Shown here: positions 29,709-39,732 of the stretch, piece by piece | Layout: each line of letters begins with the position of its first letter | Numbering within the stretch: the first letter of the stretch is position 1 | Assembly (NCBI RefSeq): GCF_003112695.1 | Contig: NZ_BFBP01000002.1 | Coordinates: forward strand, 91,076-155,075 | DNA: 64,000 nt | Source: Azospira sp. I13 | Lineage (GTDB): Bacteria; Pseudomonadota; Gammaproteobacteria; Burkholderiales; Rhodocyclaceae | Direction: 5' to 3' | Translations under genes and position numbers: made by a program | The notes under the pieces: generated by a model | The model's database searches: none | The model's input: the letters and a program-made list of their open reading frames with translations, nothing else | What the model was told of the DNA's origin: nothing

Positions 29709-30002
29709 GCAGCGCAACAAATAACAAGGGCTGACAGCCTTTCCGGCGGCAGGGGGAAGCCCCCCCGGCAGCCCGGGCCGAGGGCCGGCAAATCGGGCAC
29801 AATGGGCGCCGATTACGGCACGGCGGCAAACCCGCCGCAGTCCATTCCCCCCCATTCACCCATTCCACTGCATTCGCAGCAGCGGCGGGACCCAGGCAGC
29901 GTCCGCCCCAGGCACCCGCGCCCACCCTTGCGCACGCTTCTTGCACGGGGGAACCTTTCGCCCCGCCCTGCCGGGGCCACGCTCAACCGGAGAAACCGAA
30001 CC

Positions 30003-30875
30003 ATGATCCCCATCCACAACGACACCGCCGCCGCCATGGCTGCCGCCGGCCTGGTGCCCGGCCAATCCCCCGCCCCGCTGCGCCTGCCCCAGGCAGCCAC
30101 CCTCTTCGCCAGCCGGGCCGCCCGTCTGCGGCAACTGGCCGAAGGCCACAGCCTGGGCGACTGGCTCGGCTTCATCGCCACCCTGAGCGATGCCCAGCAG
30201 GCCGTGATCCAGGCGGCCCCTTCCGCCGCCTTTCCCCCCGCCGCCCAATGGCAGGCCGACCTGCAGGCCCTGATCGGCCAACTGCGTAGCCAGGTGCCCG
30301 AAGCCGCCCTGCCCACCCTGGAGGCCCTGGCCCTGGCCGATGCCGCCACCCTGGGAGCCCTGGCCAACCGCATCCTCGGCGGCACCCTGGACGCCGACGA
30401 CATGCTGCCCGCCCCCTTCATCATGGCCGCCCAGCAGATCGCCTGGACCCGCCACGCCGCCAGCCTGGAAGCAGCCAGCGTCGCCGCCCCGGCCACCGCC
30501 CACAGCTGCCCCATCTGCGGCAGCGCCCCAGTGGCCGGCGTCATCCACGTCGGCACCGAAGCCGGCGGCCTGCGCTACCTGCACTGCAGCCTCTGCCACA
30601 CCGCCTGGCACCACGTACGCGCCGCCTGCATCGCCTGCGGCGAAGGCAAGGACATTTCCTACCGCTCCATCGACGACCACGAAGACGGCGCCCGGGCCGA
30701 AGCCTGCGACGCCTGCCACAGCTACCTCAAGCTGCTGCTGGCCGAGAAAGTCCCCGGCGCCCCGAACCTGGACCCCATCGCCGACGACATGGCCAGCTTG
30801 GCCCTGGACATTCTGGTGAGCGAAGAGAATTACCAGCGGATCGGCATCAATCCGTTTTTGCTGATGGGGGAGTGA
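30003..30875 (+). CDS. fdhE: Formate dehydrogenase accessory protein FdhE
   Basis: 290 aa. FdhE is a cytosolic rubredoxin-like chaperone needed for respiratory formate dehydrogenase maturation. Four zinc/iron CxxC motifs are visible from about residue 165: CPICGSAP, CSLCHTAW, CIACGEGKD and CDACHSYL. N-terminal half is helical and Ala-rich. Chosen start is the ATG at 30003, which is preceded by an upstream low-complexity frame. It is divergent from fdhA and shares its intergenic region, but no sigma-54 site faces it. A terminator follows. Confidence 0.92.
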   Translation: MIPIHNDTAAAMAAAGLVPGQSPAPLRLPQAATLFASRAARLRQLAEGHSLGDWLGFIATLSDAQQAVIQAAPSAAFPPAAQWQADLQALIGQLRSQVPEAALPTLEALALADAATLGALANRILGGTLDADDMLPAPFIMAAQQIAWTRHAASLEAASVAAPATAHSCPICGSAPVAGVIHVGTEAGGLRYLHCSLCHTAWHHVRAACIACGEGKDISYRSIDDHEDGARAEACDACHSYLKLLLAEKVPGAPNLDPIADDMASLALDILVSEENYQRIGINPFLLMGE

Positions 30876-30905
30876 GCCCCCTCTAACGCGTCGTAGCCCC
30901 GACCA

Positions 30906-30941
30906 GCCCCACCCGCACGCCATGCCGGTGGGGCATTTTTT
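30906..30941 (+). terminator. Rho-independent terminator after fdhE
   Basis: GCCCCACC (30906-30913) pairs with GGTGGGGC (30927-30934), followed by A and T6. Confidence 0.85.
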
Positions 30942-31069
30942 CGCCCTGACATCGGAGGCTTCGCAAAAATATGACGAAGTGATAGTGTGGAACACCTATC
31001 CAGCGGCGTGGGCGCGCGGTCAAAGAGCCGCATCCACCAAGCCATTTCAACCTCCCCCTCCACACGGTC

Positions 31070-32191
31070 ATGAATCTCAACCGCAGCCTCTTACTCGCCC
31101 TACTGGTTCTCTGCTTTGCAGAGGCCGCCATCGCCCTCCCCCCGGAAGCTCAGGGAAAAGTCACGACCAGCGATCCGTCAAAGCCGCTTCCCCCTTCGGC
31201 ACCTGTCAGCGAGGAAGGCTTTAATCCCTTCGATTCCCTAGCCAGCACCAAGAACACCTTTAATCAGGTTGAAGGCTCCATGGTGCAGATGGCAATTCCC
31301 TCACTTTTAAGCCTTGCCGAACGCGGTGAATTCCACATACTCGAAGAGTTATTCAAGGAATGGAAATCCCCTTCCCAGCGGCTTCTGGACGGGCGTCGAA
31401 AGCTACCCGCCCTGCTGAACTGGAGCCAGCAGGTTTATACCCCCCGCACACGCTCGGATCAGTACCAGATGATCCAGAAGTGGAAGGCCGCCTATCCCAA
31501 ATCCGCCCTGGCGGCGCTGACGGAAGCAAGCTACTGGCACCAGCGGGCCTGGGATGCACGGGGCTACGGCTACGCCGATACGGTATCAAAAGAAGGTTGG
31601 AAGCTCTTTCGTGACCGTCTTGCCCAGGCTGAGAAAATCCTCAAGGACACCCGCGCTTACTCTGGAAACAACGCCCTTTGGTACGACCTCTATCTAACAT
31701 TGGCGAGAGACCAGGAATGGGCGCCAGACAAGCTCTCTGCCTTGTTCAATGAGGCGATTGGCAATGACCCGGCCTATCTCGATCACTACTTCGGCATGAC
31801 CGTCCAACTCCTTCCCAAGTGGGGAGGATCCCTGGAATTGGTGGACAAGTTCATCTCCTGGAGTACCGAAAGAGTGGAGCCGATGGATCGCCAATCCCTC
31901 TATACCCGCCTCTATTGGGCGGTCAGCCAGCATCACCCCAACACCTCCAACCTGTTTGAAGAAACACCCGCATCGTGGAAGAAGATGAAAGCCGGCTTCG
32001 ACAACCTGCTGACCCAATACCCGAAAAGCCGCTGGAATCTCAATGCCTACGCTTCTTTCGCCTGCATGGCAGGAGACCGGGAAACCTTCATCACCCTGTG
32101 GAACAAAATCGGCAAACAACCCAATCGCGATGCCTGGCACTACGCCTGGCCGCCGGAGCTGTGCGTGCGCCGTTTTTTTGAAAAATCCTGA
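31070..32191 (+). CDS. Secreted DUF4034-like protein, copy 1
   Basis: 373 aa. N-terminal signal peptide (MNLNRSLLLALLVLCFAEAAIA, about 22 residues shown in part), then a helical repeat-like body: LLNWSQQVYTPRTRSDQYQMI, KWKAAYPKSALAALTEASYW, AWDARGYGYA, YLDHYFGMTVQLLPKWGG and YPKSRWNLNAYASFACMAGD. These are the marks of DUF4034, whose function is unknown. It is followed after 27 bp by a paralogue. Lower GC than its neighbours. Likely periplasmic. Confidence 0.72.
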   Translation: MNLNRSLLLALLVLCFAEAAIALPPEAQGKVTTSDPSKPLPPSAPVSEEGFNPFDSLASTKNTFNQVEGSMVQMAIPSLLSLAERGEFHILEELFKEWKSPSQRLLDGRRKLPALLNWSQQVYTPRTRSDQYQMIQKWKAAYPKSALAALTEASYWHQRAWDARGYGYADTVSKEGWKLFRDRLAQAEKILKDTRAYSGNNALWYDLYLTLARDQEWAPDKLSALFNEAIGNDPAYLDHYFGMTVQLLPKWGGSLELVDKFISWSTERVEPMDRQSLYTRLYWAVSQHHPNTSNLFEETPASWKKMKAGFDNLLTQYPKSRWNLNAYASFACMAGDRETFITLWNKIGKQPNRDAWHYAWPPELCVRRFFEKS

Positions 32192-32218
32192 GCCCTCGCC
32201 CTGGAGCCCCCGTAGATC

Positions 32219-33319
32219 ATGCCCCCTATCCAGAACAATCTGCTTGGCAGCCTCATCGTCGGATTTGCTCTTCTCAATGCACCGGCAGCAATGACCAGTG
32301 AAGACATCCGCATTCCGAACCTGAATCAACTAGAGAAAAAATACGGTCCTTCTTCCGACTTTCTCGCCAAGACGCGAATCATCGCCGAGGTCTCCGACGG
32401 TAATAACTTCTATGGCGACTTCGGCGCGCTCATGCAAATCCAGCTGATGGAGAAACACTATGCGGTACTGGAAACCGTGGTGGATGAATATGGGCGTCCG
32501 CAGTTACTGCAGGATGGGGCATCCAAAGCCACTGCTCTGGACACCGCGCTCAGCGCACTGACCCATCTATCCCAGGGTGCGGAGTGGTGGGCGGCGGTCA
32601 TGCAGGAATGGCGAACCACCCACCCCAACTCCACGGCCCGGGCGCTGATTGAAGCCCACTACGCCATCACAGAGGCCTGGTCGGCCAGGGGCCGGAGCTT
32701 CAACGCCCCGCGAGCCCCCTTGGCGCTCCAGGTATTCCAGGAGCAGCTTGCCCGTGCCAGGGGAATCCTCAAGGAATCCGAGGTCTATGCCGCCCATCAC
32801 CCCCTCTGGCATCAGCTCTACCTGCGAACCTACGTCGGGGAAGGACAAAATCGGGAGGAAGCCTTGGCCGCCTATAAAAAGGCGGCCCTTCGTTTCCCTG
32901 ATTACGAAGGCATTCCCGCCGAATACGTACGACTCCTGACCCCCCGCTGGGGCGGCACCCCAAAACAGTTGCTCGAATTCACCAACCAGGCTACCGCAAC
33001 GGCAAAAGCAAAGCGCAAGTCAGCCACCTACGCCTGGCTCAACATTGCTGCTGACGATGAGACCTATCCCTACCAGGATCTGCTTCGACAGGGCATCTTG
33101 CCGTGGGCTCGCCTAAAGGAGAGCGTCCTGGAGACTACCCGGCTCTATCCCAAGAGTCTCTGGCACCTGAACCATTTCGCATCCCTGGCCTGCCGGATAA
33201 ACGACAAGGCAACCTACTTGAAGCTGCGCCCCAAAATTGGCCAGCAGGTCATTGAAGATGCGTGGCCGCAGAATCTCCGCATGGAGTTGTGCGATGTCCG
33301 CTTTGGTAGCGAAAGCTGA
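32219..33319 (+). CDS. Secreted DUF4034-like protein, copy 2
   Basis: 366 aa, paralogue of the gene before it. A signal peptide (about residues 1-24, ending NAPAAM) is followed by the same motifs in order: WRTTHPNSTARALIEAHYAI, AWSARGRSFN, LRFPDYEGIPAEYVRLLTPR and LYPKSLWHLNHFASLACRIN. The spacing matches copy 1, so this is a tandem duplication that has diverged. Function unknown. Stop lies 24 bp from the convergent histidine kinase gene. Confidence 0.72.
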   Translation: MPPIQNNLLGSLIVGFALLNAPAAMTSEDIRIPNLNQLEKKYGPSSDFLAKTRIIAEVSDGNNFYGDFGALMQIQLMEKHYAVLETVVDEYGRPQLLQDGASKATALDTALSALTHLSQGAEWWAAVMQEWRTTHPNSTARALIEAHYAITEAWSARGRSFNAPRAPLALQVFQEQLARARGILKESEVYAAHHPLWHQLYLRTYVGEGQNREEALAAYKKAALRFPDYEGIPAEYVRLLTPRWGGTPKQLLEFTNQATATAKAKRKSATYAWLNIAADDETYPYQDLLRQGILPWARLKESVLETTRLYPKSLWHLNHFASLACRINDKATYLKLRPKIGQQVIEDAWPQNLRMELCDVRFGSES

Positions 33320-33343
33320 CGAGCAGCGGCGGCGCCTGATTCC

Positions 33344-35470
33344 CTACTCCCCCTCTTTCAAAAACCTCGCCGCGAACACCGGTGCTGAAGGCTGCTCGGT
33401 GTAGCGGGCCTCTTCCCTGAGCCACAGGGTGAAGGTGGTCTGCTGGCCCGGCTCGCTCTCCACGGTGATACGCCCACCGTAGCGCTGGATGATGGCGTAG
33501 GTGATGGAGAGGCCCAGACCGGTGCCACCCTGTTTCTTGGTGGTGAAGAAGGGGTCAAAGATGCGGTCCAGGTCGGCCGGGGCGATGCCGTGGCCGGTGT
33601 CCCGCACCCGCAGCAGGGTGCCGGGGAACCAGGCTTCTTCGGCCGGGGTGTCGTCGGGCGTGATGTCCCGGCTTTCCAGGCTGAGAGTGCCGCCTTCGGG
33701 CATGGCCTGCATGGCGTTCATCATCAGGTTGATGAGCACCTGTTGCAGCTCGCCCCGGTTGATTTCCACATCGCGGGTGGCCTCCAGGCGGGTTTCCACC
33801 TTGACGCCGGCCTTGTTGAGGTTGTGCCGGGTGAGTACCAGGCAATCGGCTACCACGCCATTCACGTCGATGGCTTCGGCGTAGCCGGCGAAGTCGCCGG
33901 GGCGGGCGAATTGCAGCAGCTTGGTGACGATGGCGCGGATGCGCTGGGTTTGCTCGTCGATCAGGCGGATTTCGCCTTTCACCGGTTCGGCCTGCTCCCC
34001 CAGCACATCCCGCAGCAGGTCCAGGTTGCCCTGGATGACGGCCACCGGGTTGTTGATCTCATGGGCGACGCCGGCGGTGAGTTCGCCGATGGCGGTGAGC
34101 TTTTCGTTCATCACCAGCTGCTGCTGGGCCCGGCGCAGGGTGGCATTGGCCGCTTCCAGGGCGGCGGTGCGCTGGGCCACCTTCTGATCGAGTTCGTCGG
34201 CCCAGCGCTGCAACTCCAGGCGGCGGGCGGAAAGGGAATCGAGGAGGTGGTCGAACGCCCGGGAGAGGCGTCCCAGTTCATCCTTGCTGGCGCTGGGGCC
34301 GACCCGGGCGGATTCTTCGCCGGCCTCGATACGCTCCATGACCCGGTTCATGCGCTCCAGGGGGCGGAAGATGGTCTGGGCCCAGCGCAGGGCAGCCAGG
34401 GTGCCCAGGCCGGAAACCAGCAGGAAGAGCAGAAAGAGCCCGGCCAGGGCGCCGTGCAGGGCGGTCTGCAGAGGGGCTTCAAGGAAGCCCACGTAGAGCA
34501 TGCCGATGCGCTCCCCCGCCAGATTGAAGAGGGGCTCGTAACCAGAGACATAGGTGTCATCCACCACGAAGGCGGAACCCAGCCACACCTGGCCCTGGCC
34601 CAGCACCTTGTCGCGCACGGCCTGGGAGACCCGGGTACCAAGGGCGCGCCGCCCCTCGAAGAGGCGCACGTTGGTGGCGATGCGGGTATCCCCCAGGAAG
34701 AGGGTGGTGGTGCCCTGGCTGCCCAGAGGCAGGGAAGCCTCCTGATAGACGATGGCGTTGGTACGATCGACGATATCCAGGTTGCGATTGACCAGCACCC
34801 CGCCTTCCAGCAGCCCCACCGTCTGGCCGTCCTCCGCCAGGATGGGCACCGCGGCCTGGATCATCAGGCCCCGCTCCTCCGCCGTGCGCGGGTCGGGGCT
34901 GGCATTACGGGTGGCCACCAGGGGCAAGTAGGCCTGCTGGCGCAAATCGGGCCCGAGGGCCTGCAACTGCTGGGGCGAAAATACTTCGAGGCCGTGCAGG
35001 CTGCGCCCCTGGAGCGCCGCCTGGACCACCCGCATGAAGCTACGGTCGCTGCCCTGCACATCCTGCCCGCCGGCCAGCACCCGCCCCTGCTCGTCGAGCA
35101 GCAGCAGGTAATCCAGGCCCTGGGACTTGGCCTCGCTACGCAACAGGCGTTCGACATCGCTGCCCGGCTGCCGGGCCAGGGCCTTGGCCAGACGCTGGGA
35201 GGTGGCAAAGCCGCCCAGCCCCGTACTGACGCCGCTTTGCACCCGGTCGAAATACTGGCGGGCGGTCACCAGATCGGAGCTGACCTTGTTCACCAGCAGC
35301 TGGTTGTAGCCCTGGGTACCCCAGATCCAGACAATGAGGAGGAGGATCGGCACCCCCAGAATGAGGGGCGAAAGAACCAGGGCCAGCAGCTTCAGGCGGA
35401 CGGAGCCGGCGAAGGAAGCCTGCAGGCGCTGGCGCCCCTCGCGGCTGAAGGGATGGCCTAGACGCCCCAT
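33344..35470 (-). CDS. Cache-type sensor histidine kinase
   Basis: 708 aa from the ATG at 35470. An inner-membrane helix (about 25-48), a large periplasmic double-Cache domain (about 50-300), a second helix (LFLLFLLVSGLGTLAALRW), a HAMP domain, a coiled coil (ELDQKVAQRTAALEAANATL), then HisKA with the phospho-accepting His in TAGVAHEINNPVAVI and an HATPase domain (GTGLGLSITYAI). It is the kinase partner of the NtrC-type regulator whose 3' end overlaps its start. DctB-like, but no C4-dicarboxylate transporter lies nearby, so the ligand is unknown. Confidence 0.88.
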   Translation of the reverse strand: MGRLGHPFSREGRQRLQASFAGSVRLKLLALVLSPLILGVPILLLIVWIWGTQGYNQLLVNKVSSDLVTARQYFDRVQSGVSTGLGGFATSQRLAKALARQPGSDVERLLRSEAKSQGLDYLLLLDEQGRVLAGGQDVQGSDRSFMRVVQAALQGRSLHGLEVFSPQQLQALGPDLRQQAYLPLVATRNASPDPRTAEERGLMIQAAVPILAEDGQTVGLLEGGVLVNRNLDIVDRTNAIVYQEASLPLGSQGTTTLFLGDTRIATNVRLFEGRRALGTRVSQAVRDKVLGQGQVWLGSAFVVDDTYVSGYEPLFNLAGERIGMLYVGFLEAPLQTALHGALAGLFLLFLLVSGLGTLAALRWAQTIFRPLERMNRVMERIEAGEESARVGPSASKDELGRLSRAFDHLLDSLSARRLELQRWADELDQKVAQRTAALEAANATLRRAQQQLVMNEKLTAIGELTAGVAHEINNPVAVIQGNLDLLRDVLGEQAEPVKGEIRLIDEQTQRIRAIVTKLLQFARPGDFAGYAEAIDVNGVVADCLVLTRHNLNKAGVKVETRLEATRDVEINRGELQQVLINLMMNAMQAMPEGGTLSLESRDITPDDTPAEEAWFPGTLLRVRDTGHGIAPADLDRIFDPFFTTKKQGGTGLGLSITYAIIQRYGGRITVESEPGQQTTFTLWLREEARYTEQPSAPVFAARFLKEGE

Positions 35471-36870
35471 TCGGCGCACTTTCGGTCCAGGGTCTTGCGG
35501 GAAACGCCCAGCAGGTCGGCCGCCCGGGCCTTGCTGCCGCCGCATTGGGCCAGCACGGCGAGGATGTGGCGCTTCTCCACCTCGGCCAGCAGCAGGGAGG
35601 GGGGCACCCCGGCAGGCTCGGCGCCGCCGCTCTCGCCGCCCAGGGCATCGAGGGGGAATTCACCGAAAAGCAGGGAGCGTTCGACGAAGTTGCGCAGTTC
35701 CCGCACATTGCCCGGCCAGGGGTAGGCCGACAAGGCACGGGCCACTTCGGGAGAGATCAGCAGGGGCGGCACCCCCAGCTGTACCGAGAGGCGGTCCATG
35801 AACAGGGCGGCCAGTTCCGGCACGTCCTCCGCCCGCTGGCGCAGGGGCGGCACGGTCAGGGTCATCACTTCCAGACGGTAGAAAAGATCCTGGCGGAAGC
35901 GGCACTGGGCCACCTCCTGCTTCAAATCCCGGTTGGTGGCCGCCACCACCCGCACGTCCACCGGCACCTCGTGCTCGGTGCCGACGGGGCGGATCTTGCG
36001 CTCTTCCAGCACCCGCAGCAGCTTCGATTGCAGAGCCAGGGGGAATTCGCCGATTTCATCGAGAAACAGGGTGCCGCCATGAGCGTAGTAGAAGAGGCCG
36101 TTGCGGGCCTCCTTGGCGCCGGTGAAGGCGCCCTTGACGTGGCCGAACAGCTCGGACTCGATGAGGTCGGCGGAGATGGCGGCACAGTTCACCGCCACGA
36201 AGGGCCGGCCGGCCCGGGGCGAGAGCTGGTGCAGGGCCCGGGCCACCAGTTCCTTGCCGACGCCGGATTCGCCCTGGATCAGCACCGTGGAAGGGGTTGG
36301 CGCCACCCGGCGCACCAGGGCCCGCAGGCGGGACATGGTGTCGGAAGCGCCGACGATTTCCTCCCGCCCGCCGCTGCCGCCCTCCAGCTGCCGGCGCAGC
36401 ACGAAGTTCTCCCGCGCCAGGCGGGAACGCTCGAAACAGCGGTTGATGGAATTGACGATCTGATCCACCCGGAAGGGCTTCAGCACGAAATCGGAGGCCC
36501 CGGCCCGCAGGGCATCAATGGCCGTTTCCATGTCGGCAAAGGCAGTGATGAGGATCACGTCGCCGGCGAACCCGGAGGCCTTCAGTTCCTTCAGCCACTC
36601 CAGGCCCGATTTTCCCGGCAGGGCGATGTCGAGAATGATCAGGTCGAAGGCCTGGCCATTGAGCAGGGCTGCCCCTTCCTCAGCACTGGCCGCCCCCTGC
36701 ACCTGCCATCCGCGCATGGCCAGGGTGCGGGAGAGGAAGCTGCGCATGCCCTCCTCGTCGTCCACCACCAGCACGGCGGGGTCGGCCGGACGATCGGCAG
36801 AAATCGCAGCCCCCGATGGATCGGGGACAGCGGCGGCATCAGCAGAAAAAAGCTCGGGGGAGAACGCCAT
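35458..36870 (-). CDS. Sigma-54-dependent response regulator (NtrC/DctD type)
   Basis: 470 aa from the ATG at 36870. An N-terminal receiver has the phospho-acceptor Asp in [13 protein letters not shown]. The AAA+ domain has Walker [22 protein letters not shown] with the GAFTGA sigma-54 contact loop, and [11 protein letters not shown] Fis-type helix-turn-helix at the end ([20 protein letters not shown]) binds DNA. TATAAT (minus strand, 36907-36902) lies about 30 bp before the start. It overlaps the kinase gene. Whether it acts on the fdh promoter in this window is unknown. Confidence 0.92.
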   Translation of the reverse strand: MAFSPELFSADAAAVPDPSGAAISADRPADPAVLVVDDEEGMRSFLSRTLAMRGWQVQGAASAEEGAALLNGQAFDLIILDIALPGKSGLEWLKELKASGFAGDVILITAFADMETAIDALRAGASDFVLKPFRVDQIVNSINRCFERSRLARENFVLRRQLEGGSGGREEIVGASDTMSRLRALVRRVAPTPSTVLIQGESGVGKELVARALHQLSPRAGRPFVAVNCAAISADLIESELFGHVKGAFTGAKEARNGLFYYAHGGTLFLDEIGEFPLALQSKLLRVLEERKIRPVGTEHEVPVDVRVVAATNRDLKQEVAQCRFRQDLFYRLEVMTLTVPPLRQRAEDVPELAALFMDRLSVQLGVPPLLISPEVARALSAYPWPGNVRELRNFVERSLLFGEFPLDALGGESGGAEPAGVPPSLLLAEVEKRHILAVLAQCGGSKARAADLLGVSRKTLDRKCAEWGV

Positions 36871-36925
36871 GACGGGAGCGGGGAAGCGGCAGGGAGGGGG
36901 CATTATAAGGCCCCCGGCCAGCGCC

Positions 36926-37537
36926 TTAGACGGCGTAGTGGTCGAGCCAGTGTTCCAGATAGGCGAAGGTGGCGATGGCGGCCCGGCCGGCGGAATCCCG
37001 GTGCGGCGCATCGTCGCAGCGGGCGCCGGCCCAATCCCAGAATTGCTGCCACATGGCTGCGGTCCGGGCGCCGTAGCCGGCAAAGAAGCGGGCGCCCTGG
37101 GTGGCGCTCAAGCCCCGATGCTGGGCCAGATGGGTGGATATCACCTGGCCCCCGAGGGTTGAGCCTTCCAGGGTGTAGAGCACCCCCACCAGGTCGGCAT
37201 CGCTCGCCACCTCGGGCAGGATGGCCAGGGCCGGCGGGCGGCGCAACTCAGGCACTTTGCCGAACCAGGCGAGATCGGCCACCAGCCAGGGCCACTTTTC
37301 CCGGGCCGAATAGTCAAAATCCCCGCCGCTGGCGGATAACCAGCCCTGAATACGGGACTCGAGCGCCCGATAAACGTGGTAGTAGGCCACCAGCACCGCC
37401 AGATACTCGGATTGGGGATAACCCGGCCGGGTCAGCCCGGCCAGCAGGGGGTGCCGGTTGAGGCGGACATGGGCCTCATGGGTGACATCCCGCAGATGGC
37501 GGCGCAATTCGCCGCCCTGTTCAAGCGCCACGGTCAT
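36926..37537 (-). CDS. bphO: Heme oxygenase (BphO type)
   Basis: 203 aa. It cuts heme to biliverdin, CO and iron. The proximal heme ligand is His in LRDVTHEAHVRLNRHPLLAG, and the distal helix is in VLYTLEGSTLGGQVISTHLA with the conserved Gly pairs. Cytosolic. The start overlaps the previous gene's stop by 4 bp, so it is the last member of the phytochrome operon. It supplies the biliverdin chromophore for the phytochrome at 39733-43545. Confidence 0.92.
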   Translation of the reverse strand: MTVALEQGGELRRHLRDVTHEAHVRLNRHPLLAGLTRPGYPQSEYLAVLVAYYHVYRALESRIQGWLSASGGDFDYSAREKWPWLVADLAWFGKVPELRRPPALAILPEVASDADLVGVLYTLEGSTLGGQVISTHLAQHRGLSATQGARFFAGYGARTAAMWQQFWDWAGARCDDAPHRDSAGRAAIATFAYLEHWLDHYAV

Positions 37538-38661
37538 GGCTGAATCTCCACCAAAGTCAGGTCATCCCGGAAGTCCTCGCTGCCCAGGTGGCAGGCCGCG
37601 GCCTGCCACACCGCTTGCAGGTCGGGTGCGTCGCCCGGGACGGTCAGCAAGGCAATGACGGCTTCCTCGCCGAAAGCTTGGCCCTGGGGGTTTTCGCATT
37701 CGGAAAGGCCATCGGAAAAGAGAAAGAAGCGGTCGCCCGGCGCCCAGGCCAGCGCCGCCAGGTCCTGGCGGAAGTCCTGGGCCGGGCGCAGGCCAAGGGG
37801 AAAGAATTCCGACGTAACCGGCTCCACGCCCCCCTCCCGGCGATAGCAGAAGCAACCGGGCAGGCCGCCGTTCCAGACCCGCAGACGGGTACGCCCCGCA
37901 GCCACTTCCACCAGGGAAAAGGCCATGAAAATCTGCAGGGGCAGACGTTCGTACATGACCTGGTTGAGCTGCTCCAACAGCACTTCCGTCGCCTCGCCGG
38001 CGGCCACCAGGGAATAAAAGACATGGGAAATCAGGGGCACGCTGGCCGCGGCCGGGGGCCCGTGGCCGGCAATATCGCCCACCAGCACCAGTTGTCGCCC
38101 ATCCGGTGTAGTCGCGGCCATGAGCACGTCGCCATTGCTGCGATCCACCGAAGACAGCTGGAAACGCAGATGGGACGGGTCAAACCGGTCGGTCTCCCGC
38201 AAGCGGGTGAGGACATCTTCAAGCAGCCGCCGCTCCTGCATCAGCCGCTGGTTCTGCTCCGCCAGTTGCCGGCGGGCCCGCGTGAGGGCCAGGTGGGTTT
38301 TCACCCGGGCCCGGACGATGGGGGGGCTGAAAGGCTTGCCGATGTAATCCACCGCGCCCAGGTCGAGGCCCTGGACTTCGTCCCGGATGTGCACCAGGGC
38401 GGTGACGAAAATCACCGGGATATCGGCGGTCTGGGGATCGGCCTTGAGGCGGCGCAGGACTTCGTAACCGTCCATGTCCGGCATCATGATGTCGAGCAGG
38501 ATCAGTTCCGGCTGGGGCGCCACCCGGGCCAGGCGCAGGGCCAGTTCGCCGCTGATGGCGGGCCGGATCTGGTAGTCGTTGCGCAGCACGCCCTTGATGA
38601 CATCGATGTTTTCCGGGGTGTCGTCCACCACCAGAATGATGGGGCGCTCAGTGGACGGCAT
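37534..38661 (-). CDS. Response regulator with PP2C (SpoIIE-type) phosphatase output
   Basis: 375 aa from the ATG at 38661. The receiver domain (about 1-125) has Asp in LILLDIMMPDMDGYEVL. A coiled linker (TRARRQLAEQNQRLMQERRL) leads to a PP2C domain with the metal residues in VLVGDIAGHGPPAAAS and FLFSDGLSECENPQG. Such phosphatases dephosphorylate STAS anti-sigma-antagonists in partner-switching systems. A STAS gene is present at the start of this operon (43634-43939). Overlaps both neighbours. Confidence 0.87.
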   Translation of the reverse strand: MPSTERPIILVVDDTPENIDVIKGVLRNDYQIRPAISGELALRLARVAPQPELILLDIMMPDMDGYEVLRRLKADPQTADIPVIFVTALVHIRDEVQGLDLGAVDYIGKPFSPPIVRARVKTHLALTRARRQLAEQNQRLMQERRLLEDVLTRLRETDRFDPSHLRFQLSSVDRSNGDVLMAATTPDGRQLVLVGDIAGHGPPAAASVPLISHVFYSLVAAGEATEVLLEQLNQVMYERLPLQIFMAFSLVEVAAGRTRLRVWNGGLPGCFCYRREGGVEPVTSEFFPLGLRPAQDFRQDLAALAWAPGDRFFLFSDGLSECENPQGQAFGEEAVIALLTVPGDAPDLQAVWQAAACHLGSEDFRDDLTLVEIQP

Positions 38662-39700
38662 CAGTAAAGGCCAGCATGACTTCACGCACTTCGTCGCGTA
38701 CGGCAAGGAAACGCTCCACCAGGGAGGGGTCGAGGCTATGGCCGGCTTCGTCGCGGATGTAATCCATGGCTTCGTCGAAGTCCCAGGCGAGCTTGTAGGG
38801 ACGTTCGGACGTCAGGGCATCGAACACGTCCACCAGGGCCGTGATCCGGCCGGGCAAGGGAATTTCTTCGCCTTTCAGGGCATGGGGATAGCCGGTGCCA
38901 TCCCAGCGCTCGTGATGGGTCAGGGCCACGGTGCGGGCCAGCTGCAGGATGCCGCAGGGGTGGTCGCCAATGATTTCGGCGCCGATCTCGCAGTGGGTTT
39001 TCACCACGTCCCGCTCTTCCGGCGTGAGGCGGTCAGGCTTGAGCAGAATGCTGTCGGGCAGGCCGATCTTGCCGATGTCGTGCAGCATGGCGGCGTACAT
39101 CAACTCTTCGGCCTCGAAGTCCGTATAGCCGATGTGCTTGGACAGGGTCTTGGCATAGTGGGAAAGCCGGAAGACGTGCAGGCCGGTTTCATAGTCCCGG
39201 AATTCGCCGGCCCGGCCCAGGCGGCGAATAATCTCCAGGCGGGTTTCCTCCAGTTCCTGGGTGCGCCGCTGCAGCTTCTCGGTACGCTCCTGCACCAGGT
39301 CTTCCAGGTGGCGGCTGCGGTCGGCCAGGGCCAGATGGGTGCGTACCCGGGCCAGCACCACGGGCGGGCTGACGGGCTTGACGATGTAGTCCGCCGCCCC
39401 CAGGGAAAAGCCATGGGTCTCGTCTTCGACGCTGGACTTGGCCGTGACGAAAATGACCGGCACCTGGCGGGTCTGGGGATCGGCCTTGAGCAGGCGGCAG
39501 ACTTCGTAGCCATCCATGTCCGGCATCATCACGTCGAGCAGGATCAAGTCCGGCGGCGTGCCTTTGGCCACGGCCTTGAGGGCCATGCGGCCGTTGCTGG
39601 CGACCTTGACGGTGAAATAGGGGGACAGGATCCCCTTCAGGATGTCGATGTTCTCCGGCGTGTCATCCACCACCAGAACCGACTTGGCTGGACTGTTCAT
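38648..39700 (-). CDS. Response regulator with HD-GYP domain (RpfG-like)
   Basis: 350 aa. The receiver (about 1-125) has Asp in LILLDVMMPDMDGYEVC. The HD-GYP domain has LHDIGKIGLPDSILLKP (HD) and HHERWDGTGYPHAL (GYP with the preceding HH). HD-GYP enzymes hydrolyse cyclic di-GMP. It links the phytochrome kinase to second-messenger turnover. It lies 32 bp after the kinase gene and overlaps the PP2C regulator. Confidence 0.92.
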   Translation of the reverse strand: MNSPAKSVLVVDDTPENIDILKGILSPYFTVKVASNGRMALKAVAKGTPPDLILLDVMMPDMDGYEVCRLLKADPQTRQVPVIFVTAKSSVEDETHGFSLGAADYIVKPVSPPVVLARVRTHLALADRSRHLEDLVQERTEKLQRRTQELEETRLEIIRRLGRAGEFRDYETGLHVFRLSHYAKTLSKHIGYTDFEAEELMYAAMLHDIGKIGLPDSILLKPDRLTPEERDVVKTHCEIGAEIIGDHPCGILQLARTVALTHHERWDGTGYPHALKGEEIPLPGRITALVDVFDALTSERPYKLAWDFDEAMDYIRDEAGHSLDPSLVERFLAVRDEVREVMLAFTDAVH

Positions 39701-39732
39701 GGTCCCTTCCCCCGTTCTTGTTGCTGTTGTGC

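Noticed and set aside
33344..36870. dctB-dctD for C4-dicarboxylate uptake
   Set aside because: The domain layout fits, but no dctP/dctQ/dctM or dctA gene is in the window and the ligand domain was not aligned. Left as an unassigned kinase/regulator pair.
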